A DNA stretch of 64,000 nucleotides from Nostoc cf. commune SO-36. Its GTDB lineage: Bacteria; Cyanobacteriota; Cyanobacteriia; Cyanobacteriales; Nostocaceae. A model generated the notes under the pieces. It was not told the origin of the DNA. It ran no database searches and was given only the letters and a program-made list of their open reading frames with translations. The position numbers were made by a program, and so were the translations under genes. The DNA is taken from positions 4,896,501-4,960,500 of the forward strand of contig NZ_AP025732.1 in NCBI RefSeq assembly GCF_023734775.1. The letters are read 5' to 3'. This document shows, one piece after another, positions 1 through 8,618 of the stretch (position 1 is its first letter; each line of letters opens with the position of its first letter).

Positions 1-2
1 GA

Positions 3-1781
3 TCATTTTTTCTCCTTTGGTTTTACTTGAGATTCCAAAATCACACCGTAGAGTGGGCTGTTTTGCATCAATTCCTCGTGAGTGCCTTGTGCTACCAATC
101 GTCCTTTATCCATGAGAAAAATGCGATCGGCATTCTGGACGGTACTGATGCGTTGAGCGACTACAAAGGTTGTACAAGCTTTTTGGTGCATTAAGTCATC
201 TAATTCGGCTTGAATTTGGGCAGCAGTTTTGGCATCTACAGCCGAGGTACTATCATCCAAAATCAGAATGCTGTAATCGGTTAACAAAGTGCGAGCGATC
301 GCAATTCGTTGTTTTTGTCCACCAGATAAGCCCACGCCCCTTTCACCTACAATCGTTTCGTAGCCATCGGGTAGACCGCTAATAAAATCGTGCATTTGGG
401 CAGTTTTTGCAACTTCAATCACTTCTTCTAAGGTTGCATCGGGTTTGGCGTAGGTAATATTTTCGCGGATTGTGCCAGAGAAGAGAGTGGTTTCTTGAAA
501 TACAATCCCAATATGCGATCTGAGGCTTTTGAGTGTGAAACTTTTTACATCTCGTCCGTCAATGCGAACTGCTCCCTTTGTGACATCGTAAAAGCGGGGA
601 ATCAGATTCATAATTGTGCTTTTTCCCGAACCAGTCATCCCTAAAACGGCGATTAGCTCGTTGGGCTTTGTTTCAAAGGAAACTCCTTTGAGAGTTTCAG
701 TGCTGGCTCCTGGATAGCGAAAGCAAACATTTTCAAAGGTGATTCTACCACCACAGGTAGTAAAGGGGACAGCACCGGGGCGATCGCGAATTTCTACCTC
801 TGCATCCACAACTTCATAGACACGTTCAGCAGAAGCTGCTGCCTGAGCGATCGCGGGTGCTGCAAATCCAATCAACAAAATCGGTTGGAGAATCAACGCT
901 AGATAAGAGTTAAACGCCACCAGTTCGCCAATGGAGAATCTACCCCCAATTACCTGCGCTCCCCCGTAAGCGAAAACTGCTAGTGTTACCAAATTACTCA
1001 GCAAAAAGATCAAGGGGAAAGTACCACGGATGGCGCTAATGGTCTTCATGTTTGCCTTGACTAGGCCATCATTCAGAGTTGTGTAACGCGATCTTTCCGT
1101 TGACTCCCGCACAAAGGCTTTTACTACCCGGATTCCTAGTAAGTTCTCTTGCAATACAGCATTCAGATTGCTCAGTTGCTCTTGTACTTGCCGAAAAAGT
1201 TTGTTATTTTTGCCGATGAATCGTCCCATTAACCATGCGGTTATAGGCACTGCTGTTAGGCTAATCAGTGCTAATCGCCAGTTCATTATTAGCAAAACCA
1301 CCGAAATACTCACCAATGTGACAACTGAACCCACAACCTGAATTAAGCTAGTACCAACAAAGCTACGAATTTGCTCAATGTCGCTGGTGACACGGGTTAG
1401 TAGTTGGGAAGTCTGCGCTTGGTCATGAAAGCTGAAACTAAGATTTTGAATTTTGCTAAAAATTTTGTTTCGCAGGTCATAAGCAACACCCTGAGATGCT
1501 GCTTCTGCTAAATAGCTTTGTCCAAAGTTAAATACACCACGAGCGATCGCCGCAACTACCATCCAGGCGGCGCTATATAGTACAACTTGGAGGTTTTTTT
1601 GCGTGATACCCTCATCAATTCCCCACCGAAATAGTTGTGGAGTTAGTGCGTTGGCAAGCGTCAACAGCAACAGGCTAACCAATGCTCCCAGCGAAGTCCA
1701 TCGGTAAGTGCTTAAACTCCTAAGCACACGCTGGGTTGACCGGATCGACGAATTTTCTTGGAGTTCTGGTTGCTGAACCAC
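3..1781 (-). CDS. ABC exporter, fused membrane and ATPase domains (MsbA/MdlB type)
   Basis: This 592-residue half-transporter would pump a lipid, peptide or drug across the inner membrane; the substrate cannot be read from sequence. An ABC transmembrane domain spans about residues 30-325 and the nucleotide-binding domain follows. Visible motifs are Walker A GMTGSGKST (381-389), signature LSGGQ (485-489) and Walker B ILILDD (505-510). The residue after the Walker B aspartate is Asp where a catalytic Glu is usual (LDDSTS), as in the degenerate site of heterodimeric exporters, so a partner subunit encoded elsewhere is possible. The gene is complete: TGA lies at 3-5 and an AGGGGTG-like ribosome site precedes the ATG. 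Nothing can be said about downstream genes because the window ends. Confidence 0.93.
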   Translation of the reverse strand: MVQQPELQENSSIRSTQRVLRSLSTYRWTSLGALVSLLLLTLANALTPQLFRWGIDEGITQKNLQVVLYSAAWMVVAAIARGVFNFGQSYLAEAASQGVAYDLRNKIFSKIQNLSFSFHDQAQTSQLLTRVTSDIEQIRSFVGTSLIQVVGSVVTLVSISVVLLIMNWRLALISLTAVPITAWLMGRFIGKNNKLFRQVQEQLSNLNAVLQENLLGIRVVKAFVRESTERSRYTTLNDGLVKANMKTISAIRGTFPLIFLLSNLVTLAVFAYGGAQVIGGRFSIGELVAFNSYLALILQPILLIGFAAPAIAQAAASAERVYEVVDAEVEIRDRPGAVPFTTCGGRITFENVCFRYPGASTETLKGVSFETKPNELIAVLGMTGSGKSTIMNLIPRFYDVTKGAVRIDGRDVKSFTLKSLRSHIGIVFQETTLFSGTIRENITYAKPDATLEEVIEVAKTAQMHDFISGLPDGYETIVGERGVGLSGGQKQRIAIARTLLTDYSILILDDSTSAVDAKTAAQIQAELDDLMHQKACTTFVVAQRISTVQNADRIFLMDKGRLVAQGTHEELMQNSPLYGVILESQVKPKEKK

Positions 1782-1992
1782 TGCAATTCACCCCTGTATC
1801 TTTGGAAGATTATCGTACTTTGATTGTAAAAAAACAATTAGCCATTAGACAGTGGCGAATGTGAGACATTGAGTACTTTCCTATTTGTGGTGGAAATTCT
1901 GAGTTTTGGCACAGTGGCATGGGAGAATACCTCTTTGGCAAGCATTGCGGCTAATCGAATTCAATATCTAAGAAAACCAAAGAACAAGAATA

Positions 1993-3054
1993 ATGGCTCA
2001 AAATTTTCATAGTAATTCCCAACTTCCCTCAGATATCTCAACTATAATCAGTCACATAGCAAAGCCAAGTTCTGAATTCTACGCTCTTTTTTCAAAAGAA
2101 GAAGTTTTAGAGATAATTGAGGCATTAGAAGTTAGACGAGAAATACCTTTAAAGTATTCTTATAAAGGTAGAGGTGCAAAAAGTTGGAACGATTTTTATC
2201 TAAAATATGTTATTCCTAGATGGTATGGAAGAGTTAATGTAGAAATTGACCTTCTAAAAGATAATTTTCAATATTTGAATAGCAATATCCCCACTGGGAA
2301 AAAAGTCAACATTGTAGACGTCGGTGCAGGAAATTCATATCCTGTGAAAAAATTTATCCGCGAACTAAATAAATTAGGCAAGGTTAATAAATATATTGCC
2401 TTAGATATTAGTGAAGAATTACTTCATGTATCTAAAAATAATTTTACAAAATGGTTTCCTTTGGTTGACTTTATCAGTTCACCAATTGACATAGAAAATA
2501 GCTGCGTACCCAAAATTTTATTTCAAAATCAACTTATTCATGAGAATGACGACACAGCAAAAATATTTTTACACTTAGGAGTTACCATTGGCAATCATCA
2601 AAATAGAGATAAGGTACTCAAAAACTTTAGAGATAGCATGGGGAAAAATGATTTTCTAGTATTCACTAATGAAATTGGTTCTAACTCGCAGTGGAATGGC
2701 ATAGTTAGAGGTGGCTGCAAGTATCATGTAGACGAAATATATGGGTGGGTTAAAAATAAGATTGGGATTAAATCTGAAGATTGCGAACTTATAAGAAAAT
2801 ATGATTTAAGAATAGATAGTATAGTCGCTAATCTTAAATTCCTTCATGATTATACTATAAATTTTAGTCGGATGGGGATAGATAAAAATATTGAAATATC
2901 TGAAGGTGAAGAAATTACTATTTGGCGACATCACAAGTATGAAATGCCTAAATTATTACAAGAAATAGAACGTTCTGGACTACAACTTCTGCACTATAGT
3001 ACTGACAAAAACAAATCACATATCATGGTGATTTGTAAGGTTGCTAGTAATTAA
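1993..3054 (+). CDS. EgtD-like SAM-dependent methyltransferase (Methyltransf_33 family)
   Basis: This 353-residue protein resembles the histidine-specific methyltransferase family typified by EgtD of ergothioneine synthesis. A SAM-binding motif I reads VDVGAGNSYPVK near residue 110, and the family segment LHLGVTIGN is present near residue 195. The C-terminal substrate segment reads GEEITIWRHHKY, where EgtD has a T-E-x-S pattern whose Glu and Ser bind the histidine imidazole; here these align with Trp and His. The substrate is therefore probably not histidine (inference). No egtB-like gene is adjacent. The gene is clearly more A+T-rich than its neighbours and stands alone, which fits horizontal acquisition. 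ATG start at 1993. Confidence 0.75.
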   Translation: MAQNFHSNSQLPSDISTIISHIAKPSSEFYALFSKEEVLEIIEALEVRREIPLKYSYKGRGAKSWNDFYLKYVIPRWYGRVNVEIDLLKDNFQYLNSNIPTGKKVNIVDVGAGNSYPVKKFIRELNKLGKVNKYIALDISEELLHVSKNNFTKWFPLVDFISSPIDIENSCVPKILFQNQLIHENDDTAKIFLHLGVTIGNHQNRDKVLKNFRDSMGKNDFLVFTNEIGSNSQWNGIVRGGCKYHVDEIYGWVKNKIGIKSEDCELIRKYDLRIDSIVANLKFLHDYTINFSRMGIDKNIEISEGEEITIWRHHKYEMPKLLQEIERSGLQLLHYSTDKNKSHIMVICKVASN

Positions 3055-3427
3055 GGAACGTGGATTAAATAAAAAACCTGAAATAGCTGATTAACCAAGA
3101 TTTTACCCGACCTTAACCCTCCCATTGGAAAAGCCAGAAGGCAATTTGGTCAACTAAAAAATTAGAAGTACAAGCGGCTTTGATTCGTGAGGTTTTTCTG
3201 GAATCTCAGGGCATCAAAATTTAGAACAGCTACAGAGATATTTAGAAGTGACTGAGGATCAGGTATTGGGAGCGGCGGCTCATCAAGTCCAATCACGTAA
3301 CTTTCGGAGCTGCTCATTTCACCTTATATGTATTTCTTTAGAGCGATTAAGTTGCGCTCTGTGCTAGCTAGATTAGGCATTAGAAATAACTAACAGCTAT
3401 CTGGTTTTAACGAAGGAGATTATTGAT
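3055..3427 (+). pseudogene. Gene-free stretch with a possible recombinase C-terminal remnant
   Basis: No intact gene lies here. Around 3132-3297 two short plus-strand reading frames, offset by one base, read QAALIREVFLESQGIK and then LEQLQRYLEVTEDQVLGAA. The second resembles the extreme C-terminus of tyrosine recombinases (a ...LQRYLEV... pattern), so this may be a decayed integrase tail. The match is short and seen only by eye. The remaining DNA is the A+T-rich leader of the next gene, including its AAGGAG ribosome site at about 3412-3418. Confidence 0.25.
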
Positions 3428-4336
3428 ATGGTTGAGAGTAAGCAAGCTTTAGACAAACAGGTTGAAAATGCTAACCGCACGACAACGGGTCAATCCTATG
3501 CTGATTCAACTGGTACAAACATAGATGCTGGAGCATCTGGAATCGAGTATGCTAACCGTACAACAGCAGGTCAATCTTATACTGGTTCAACTGACACAAC
3601 TATAGATGCTGGAGTATCTAGACCTGCAAATGCTCCTACAATTAAGCCTCAATCCGATGTTCGTCCAACAAACGGAGGTAGCAATACTACATTAAATAGA
3701 GCGCTAATAGGAGGACTCATTGGTGTTACGTTAGGCTCATTAGCTGGCGCTTTCGCTGGTAAAAGAGTAGGTCAAGGCTTTAAGCACACTGTAAAAGGTA
3801 TAGGAGACGCATCAAAGACTATTAGTGATGGTCTTGGTCAAACTGCAAAAGGTCTAGGGGACGCGGCAAAGAGTGTCGCTGAGGGTACTATCCAAGCTGT
3901 TGTAGGTGGTACAATCGACACCGTAGAAGGGGTTGCTGACGTAGCCAAGCAAACTACTGTAGGAACACTGGACGCATTGCAGAGTACAGCAAAGGGTGTT
4001 AATCAAGCTGTACAAGTTGCTGGGGATACAGTAAAGGATGCAACAGAAAATGTCGTTGAGGGAATTAAGCAAACCACGGTAGTAACACTAGACGCAGTAC
4101 AAAGTACAGCAGAGGGTATTAATCAAGCTGTACAAGGTGCTGCGGACAAGGCAAAAGATACAGCAGAAAATGTTGCTGACGTAGCCAAGGAAACCACTGT
4201 AGGAACACTAGACGCAGTACAGAGTACAGCAGAAGGTGCTAATGAAGCTGTACAAAGTGCTGCGGACAAAGCAAAGGATACAGCAGAAAATGTTAAACCA
4301 TCTGAAAATTACAGCAATCAACATAAGCGGAAATAG
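3428..4336 (+). CDS. Repeat-rich protein with glycine-zipper segment and amphipathic LEA/YtxH-like repeats
   Basis: Function unknown. The 302-residue protein has three parts. The N-terminus (1-95) holds two imperfect copies of a Thr/Ser/Gly-rich unit (ANRTTTGQSYADSTGT, then ANRTTAGQSYTGSTDT). A Gly/Ala-rich hydrophobic segment, GGLIGVTLGSLAGAFAG, follows at about 97-115. From about 120 to the end come 11- and 22-residue amphipathic repeats such as TVGTLDAVQSTAEG, VQGAADKAKDTAENV and VADVAKETTVGTL. Such repeats resemble LEA group 3, YtxH and apolipoprotein-type helices, suggesting membrane or stress-protection roles (inference). A strong AAGGAG site precedes the ATG. A shorter paralogue lies downstream at 5038-5631. 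Confidence 0.75.
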   Translation: MVESKQALDKQVENANRTTTGQSYADSTGTNIDAGASGIEYANRTTAGQSYTGSTDTTIDAGVSRPANAPTIKPQSDVRPTNGGSNTTLNRALIGGLIGVTLGSLAGAFAGKRVGQGFKHTVKGIGDASKTISDGLGQTAKGLGDAAKSVAEGTIQAVVGGTIDTVEGVADVAKQTTVGTLDALQSTAKGVNQAVQVAGDTVKDATENVVEGIKQTTVVTLDAVQSTAEGINQAVQGAADKAKDTAENVADVAKETTVGTLDAVQSTAEGANEAVQSAADKAKDTAENVKPSENYSNQHKRK

Positions 4337-4401
4337 TTGCAACTAACCCGTAAATCAAGAATGATGAAATTGGTATAGGAGATATAGACCGTACCTCGAC
4401 C

Positions 4402-4543
4402 TTCTATATTCCAATACGGTTCAGTTAAGCAATTTTTTCCTTCTCTTTCTTGTCTCTGCGTCCTCTGCGCCTTGGCGGTTCGTTAAAAAATTGACTTTGA
4501 TAACAGAGTTTTAGCCTTAACTGAACCGTATTGTTCTATATTC
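4402..4543. mobile_element. MITE-like element, 18-bp perfect inverted ends, 10-bp target duplication
   Basis: The element is 4412-4533 (122 bp). It starts with CAATACGGTTCAGTTAAG and ends with the exact reverse complement (4516-4533). The 10 bases on each side are identical: TTCTATATTC at 4402-4411 and 4534-4543, the hallmark of a target-site duplication. There is no coding capacity. The interior includes the common cyanobacterial repeat TCTGCGTCCTCTGCGCCTTG followed by GCGGTTCGTTAAAA. A second, larger member with the same left end and its own 10-bp duplication is at 17051-17458. The transposase family that moves it is not identifiable here. Confidence 0.8.
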
Positions 4544-5037
4544 CAGATTCAGATCAGACAAAGGGGGTTTTTCAAAAGTCCCTTATGTCTATAAATGAAT
4601 GAATACCAATAGCTTCTGTTAAAGAAGACTCATTTTCAGAAAAAAGTGCTTGGCTTTAGTAACTCTTAGAAACAGACGCATAGGATTGCAAACCAATAAT
4701 TTTCTGAGTTTGTAGCTGAGAGAAGTCTAATAAAGCAGTTTTTAAAGATTAAGGATAAGCAATAGTTGCTTTTTTCAAAGGACATATAGCGTTTCCTAAG
4801 CAGATAAAGTACACCCAAATCTTTTTTATCAAGGTTAGTAGCTTTGAAAACGTACCTCACTAGATCGGGAACCGCTATATATTTATTCCTTCTACTTTAA
4901 GGACTACTTGCAAACATAGAAAATTCATGAATTATTGGTTACTAGACAACTTACGTTTTTCCAACTTAAACTCTGGGAGACTAAGAAAAAACGTCTAGGT
5001 ATTGTTTTTCTGTCTTATTACAAAAGAGAAGATTATT
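4544..5037. other. Intergenic DNA between the two repeat-protein paralogues
   Basis: No gene is supported. The DNA is A+T-rich and holds only short chance frames. The last 60 bases form the leader of the next gene, with AAAAGAGAAGA as a weak ribosome site before its ATG. Confidence 0.5.
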
Positions 5038-5631
5038 ATGAATGGAAATCAACAGTTTTCACAGCCTGAAGGAAATATTGATATGTCTACAGATCAAGCC
5101 AATAATTATACAGCAGGTAAAAGCACGAATAATGACTTAGCTAAAGTAGCGTTTGGAGCGCTCATTGGTGCTACATTGGGTGCGCTAGCTGCGGCTTTAA
5201 CTATTAAGGGTACAACCGAAAAAGTTGACAAAACTGTAAAAAATGTAGGAAATGCGGTAAAGGGTGCCACTGGGAGTTTTAATCAAACTGTAAAAACTGT
5301 AGGAAACGCAATAAAGACTGTAGCTGACAGTGTTAACGAAACTGTAAAAGATGTAGGGGATGCTGTTAAAGATACAGCTTTGGACGTTAACGGCATTGCA
5401 ATAGATACAGTGGATGCTGTTAAAGGTACAGCTGTAGGCGTTAACGATACTATAAAAAATACAGTGGATATTGTTAAGGGTGCAACTGAAGGTGTTAAAG
5501 ACACTGTAAAAGGTACAGTGGACGTAGACAAGAGTGGAGTTGAGGATGACACTCTATCTGCTAGTGAGAACGCTAATATACCTAATGACCAGACAACATA
5601 CATTTTGGTTCCACTAGACAAAAAGCAGTAA
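5038..5631 (+). CDS. Paralogue of the upstream glycine-zipper/amphipathic-repeat protein
   Basis: Function unknown. This 197-residue protein repeats the layout of the product of 3428-4336: a polar N-terminus, a hydrophobic Gly/Ala segment (VAFGALIGATLGALAAAL), and then amphipathic repeats of about 11 residues (TVKNVGNAVKGATGS, TVKDVGDAVKDTALD, TVDAVKGTAVGVND). The frame stays open back to 5002, but the ATG at 5038 is preferred: it follows AAAAGAGAAGA at suitable spacing, and the residues before it do not resemble the paralogue. The pair looks like an old tandem duplication now separated by a MITE. A role at the membrane or in stress tolerance is possible but unproven. Confidence 0.72.
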   Translation: MNGNQQFSQPEGNIDMSTDQANNYTAGKSTNNDLAKVAFGALIGATLGALAAALTIKGTTEKVDKTVKNVGNAVKGATGSFNQTVKTVGNAIKTVADSVNETVKDVGDAVKDTALDVNGIAIDTVDAVKGTAVGVNDTIKNTVDIVKGATEGVKDTVKGTVDVDKSGVEDDTLSASENANIPNDQTTYILVPLDKKQ

Positions 5632-5698
5632 CAGGCAAATTCTGCCTTCATCATCAGCACTAAACTATAAGAAGAATTGTAGGTTGGGTTGAGGAACA

Positions 5699-5730
5699 AA
5701 ACCCAACATTTTCAGTAGTTTGTTGGGTTT
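5699..5730. terminator. Inverted repeat AAACCCAACA / TGTTGGGTTT, possible terminator
   Basis: Perfect 10-base arms at 5699-5708 and 5721-5730 are separated by 12 bases, 68 bases after the stop of the preceding gene. The downstream sequence is CATTTTG, a poor T-tract. This palindrome is a familiar dispersed type in Nostoc-group genomes, so it may be a repeat rather than a dedicated terminator. Confidence 0.5.
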
Positions 5731-5808
5731 CATTTTGTTCAACATCTAGGGCAGATCAAATATTTATGATAAAACTAACAAATCACTTGGATTGAGCTTG
5801 TGTATACA

Positions 5809-6021
5809 TTAAATGTACATCAAACGCGGTCTAGGTTGAGGAACTGGACGCCCTAAATCTTTAGCCGTTTCTATCCATTCATGCACAACTAACTCTACAT
5901 TATGTAAGGCTTCTTGATAACTATCGCCGTCAGCAGCACAGCCTGCTAATTCTGGTACTTCAGCAATAAAGGCTTGATCTAATTCACTCCAGTAGAGAAT
6001 AATTTCATACCGAAACATCAT
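5809..6021 (-). CDS. hicB: HicB-type antitoxin
   Basis: A 70-residue protein of the HicB/UPF0150 family. It has the typical partially degraded RNase H-like start, with YEIILYWSELDQAFIAEVPELAGCAADGDSYQEAL. HicB neutralises the HicA mRNA interferase and may autoregulate the operon. It is the second gene of the pair and overlaps the end of hicA by 17 bases, implying translational coupling. It lacks a separate DNA-binding domain, like other short HicB proteins. A second ATG lies one codon in and cannot be excluded. Confidence 0.88.
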   Translation of the reverse strand: MMFRYEIILYWSELDQAFIAEVPELAGCAADGDSYQEALHNVELVVHEWIETAKDLGRPVPQPRPRLMYI

Positions 6022-6271
6022 TTTTAGTTCCTAGCTTATACTTGATAATCACTGCCCTAACTTGTTTAATTTGATAGCTTTTGGCTTTTCCTTTTTTGTG
6101 TTGTAGGTTCAATATTTCCTCAACATCGGCTTTGATAAAAATACGATGATCGCCACGAATCCGTTCCTCAAACCCTAATTTATATAAAAGTTGCCACAGT
6201 TGGGCAAAAGGGATTTCTGTATCAGAAGTCCCAGAGAGAATTTTTTCTAAGATTTTGTCTTGCTGACTCAC
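6005..6271 (-). CDS. hicA: HicA-type toxin (mRNA interferase)
   Basis: An 88-residue member of the HicA/YcfA family, a double-stranded-RNA-binding-fold ribonuclease that cuts mRNA when freed from HicB. The family core is visible as LWQLLYKLGFEERIRGDHRIF, with the catalytic histidine expected in GDHRIF at about residue 42. The C-terminus continues KGKAKSYQIKQVRAVIIKY, as in the family. It is the promoter-proximal gene, and hicB overlaps its 3' end. The protein is a little longer at the N-terminus than minimal HicA proteins. Confidence 0.85.
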   Translation of the reverse strand: MSQQDKILEKILSGTSDTEIPFAQLWQLLYKLGFEERIRGDHRIFIKADVEEILNLQHKKGKAKSYQIKQVRAVIIKYKLGTKNDVSV

Positions 6272-6532
6272 GTTTTTCTAACTGTCTTAATGTTTCTATA
6301 GTCTCATATTTATTTAAAATCAGGCTATACAAAAGCAAAACTATAGAACTAGTATAGCTTCGCTACTTTTCTACAATCCTTTATCGTAGCGTTCCGCAGG
6401 AAAGGTATCACCAATTTATCAGTCATATAGACAACTACAGAGGGCAAATTGTTGAGATTGCTCATATCATAATGCTGAGGTATAAATCCATCTCAGTTAA
6501 TCTTAGTATTGAGTAAGAAATATTACACGATT

Positions 6533-7303
6533 ATGAAAAAGCAAATTCTAGGTGCAGCTGTATTTTTAACCACGATTAGTTTGACAACAACCGTACAAGC
6601 AGCAAATTCTGAACACGTTAGACAGTTATTAGCAACTAAACAATGTCAAAACTGTGATTTGAGCAGTGCAGGTTTAGTGATGGCTGACTTATCTGGAGCT
6701 AATTTGAGCGGTGCTAATCTTACAGGTGCTAACCTCAGCCGTGCAAACTTGAGCGGCGCAGATTTGCGGGGTGCAAACTTGAGTGGCGCTAGTTTATTTG
6801 GTGTTAACCTGAGCGAAGCTAAATTTAATGGAGCAAATTTGACGGGTGCTGATTTGAGAAATAGTTATTTAGCAAATGCAGAACTGACTGGTGCTTACCT
6901 GAATGGTGCTAACTTTCAGGGTGCAGTTGGCATACCATCACAAATTGCTTCACCAGAAGAATTTTATGCTTTGGGTGTAGCAGAAGGGCAAAAAGGCAAC
7001 CAACAACAAGCAATCAGTTATTTTAATCAAGCGATCGCTATTAAACCAGAATATGCGGGTGCTTATTTAGCTCGCGGTGTCGCCCGTTACCAAATACTAG
7101 ATAGACAAGGTGCATTTCAAGATGCCCAAATTGCTGAAAAGTTGTTTACATCCCAAAGCAATACCCCTGGAACCCAAACAGCCCAAGCTTTTATTAAAGA
7201 ACTGCAAACACCCGTAAATGAAAAAGTGAGTGCTGGTAGCCCCAGTTTTGTTGACTTTTTAGGAAGTCTAGGCTCAGTCTTACTCCAGTTCTTTCCTTTT
7301 TAA
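6533..7303 (+). CDS. Secreted pentapeptide-repeat and TPR protein
   Basis: A 256-residue protein starting with a clear signal peptide (MKKQILGAAVFLTTISLTTTVQA). About residues 47-125 are pentapeptide repeats of the A(D/N)LxG type (ANLSGANLTGANLSRANLSG and so on), which fold as a right-handed beta-helix. About 135-200 hold a TPR-like pair (EFYALGVAEGQKGNQQQAISYFNQAI). A CxxC pair (QCQNCDLS) sits just before the repeats. The frame is open from a TTG at 6509, but the ATG at 6533 gives a canonical signal peptide and is preferred. The role is unknown; a periplasmic or thylakoid-lumen scaffold is plausible. Confidence 0.8.
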   Translation: MKKQILGAAVFLTTISLTTTVQAANSEHVRQLLATKQCQNCDLSSAGLVMADLSGANLSGANLTGANLSRANLSGADLRGANLSGASLFGVNLSEAKFNGANLTGADLRNSYLANAELTGAYLNGANFQGAVGIPSQIASPEEFYALGVAEGQKGNQQQAISYFNQAIAIKPEYAGAYLARGVARYQILDRQGAFQDAQIAEKLFTSQSNTPGTQTAQAFIKELQTPVNEKVSAGSPSFVDFLGSLGSVLLQFFPF

Positions 7304-7339
7304 AGGGGATAATAACAAATGACAAATGACAAATAACAA

Positions 7340-7963
7340 ATGACTTTATCTCAGGAATTATGGGCAGCAAATCAAGACTTAGCCCAAGCTTGCCTAAAGC
7401 ATCCTTTCGTTCAAGGCATTGGCGATGGTACTCTTGAGCAAGCTAAATTTGCTTACTACGTAGGGCAAGATGCTTTTTTTTTAGAAGCTTTTGCCCGTGC
7501 GTACAGTATCGCCGCAGCTAAAGCACCAGACTGGTTGGGTTTCACCACATTTCATAACCTAGCTAGTGGAGTTTTAGAAGAACTGCGGTTGCATAGTGGT
7601 TATGCTTCTCAGTGGGGAGTAAATTTGCATTCTGTCGAACCTGCATCAGCTACCCGCCACTATACTGACTTTTTGTTAGCAACTGCTTGGGGTGGAGATG
7701 TAGGCTTAACTGCTGCGGCGATGTCTCCCTGTATGCGTTTGTATGCCTTTTTGGGAGAAAAGTTAGCTGCTAACGGCATTCCTAATCATCAATATGCAGA
7801 CTGGATTCGTACTTACAGCAGTGCAGATTTTCAACCACTAACACAACAATTAGAAAATTTGGTTGACAATTATGCCGCTACTAATTCTGTTGTGCATTCA
7901 ACCTATCGTTATGCGATGTTTTGCGAACGCGACTTTTTTCAAGCTGCGTGGATTTTGGAGTAA
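7340..7963 (+). CDS. tenA: TenA/THI-4 family thiaminase II-like protein
   Basis: A 207-residue, all-helical TenA-family protein. Thiaminase II (TenA) hydrolyses aminopyrimidine breakdown products for thiamine salvage. Conserved positions are visible: Asp44 (GQDAFFL), the nucleophile Cys131 (MSPCMRLYAFLGE) and Glu196 (AMFCERDFFQAAW). It has the usual family length. It follows the pentapeptide gene by 36 bases of ACAAATG-type short repeats, and no thiamine gene is adjacent. Some TenA-like proteins act on other pyrimidines, so the exact substrate is uncertain. Confidence 0.85.
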   Translation: MTLSQELWAANQDLAQACLKHPFVQGIGDGTLEQAKFAYYVGQDAFFLEAFARAYSIAAAKAPDWLGFTTFHNLASGVLEELRLHSGYASQWGVNLHSVEPASATRHYTDFLLATAWGGDVGLTAAAMSPCMRLYAFLGEKLAANGIPNHQYADWIRTYSSADFQPLTQQLENLVDNYAATNSVVHSTYRYAMFCERDFFQAAWILE

Positions 7964-8032
7964 GGTAGCGCAACTAGCTGTGCTACCTTATGAACTTAAC
8001 GAATAATAGCTGCTCTATTAGGTAAAATAAAA

Positions 8033-8458
8033 TTAGACATTGCTCAAGCTGCCTTTGCCGTTAGTTGTAGTTTGGGTAGGTTGAGTTGTCAGAACCGCAA
8101 CAACTGAAGGAACTTGTGAAATAGATTTTTGACTAGTACTCCGCTTTCGGGTAGAGCCGCCTGCCTTTGAATACTCCATGCTGTTTCTACCGTAGACAGT
8201 CGCAACTCCAGTAAGCATCCTTTCAGAAAGTTCCGAGAGTGTTTCCTCCATTTCAGTTATCGTCTTACGAGATTCATCAAGATTAGACAAAAGCGTATTA
8301 TAAGCTTCTAGCGTGGCACGGGTGTTATCAATAAGGCGGGTGTAAGCCTCAATGCTTAGTCCATGCCCTAAATCTAGATTCCCATTGATAGATTTGAGTA
8401 GGGCGAGGCGGCGTTGAGCTTTGTCTACAGCAGCAGAACCGCGAGTTTTTAAAGACAT
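8033..8458 (-). CDS. Conserved hypothetical protein with helical core
   Basis: A 141-residue protein not assigned to a family. Residues 1-80 are predicted helical and charged (KAQRRLALLKSINGN, then YNTLLSNLDESRKTITEMEETLSELSERM), probably a coiled-coil or four-helix unit. The C-terminal 50 residues are Ser/Thr/Gln-rich and likely disordered. There is no signal peptide or membrane segment. The start follows GGAATATCTCCC. It lies just upstream (divergently) of the 21-bp minisatellite at 8619-8870. Confidence 0.6.
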   Translation of the reverse strand: MSLKTRGSAAVDKAQRRLALLKSINGNLDLGHGLSIEAYTRLIDNTRATLEAYNTLLSNLDESRKTITEMEETLSELSERMLTGVATVYGRNSMEYSKAGGSTRKRSTSQKSISQVPSVVAVLTTQPTQTTTNGKGSLSNV

Positions 8459-8618
8459 GGGAGATATTCCTGGAATACTTCTATTTCAACATACTCGCGT
8501 GCGCTTCTGCGTGAGAAGAGTAATTTTATGGATTTAATTTAGACTTGATATTTAAGATTTACCATGTGTTTATACTTACTAATTTATATTTGTTTCTTGT
8601 TTGGAGATGAACACAATT

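Noticed and set aside
4666..4860. 64-codon minus-strand frame
   Set aside because: A+T-rich chance frame, no ribosome site, low-complexity product.
5283..5699. 138-codon frame antisense to the second repeat protein
   Set aside because: A mirror of the repeated coding DNA; the plus-strand gene has a better start and architecture.
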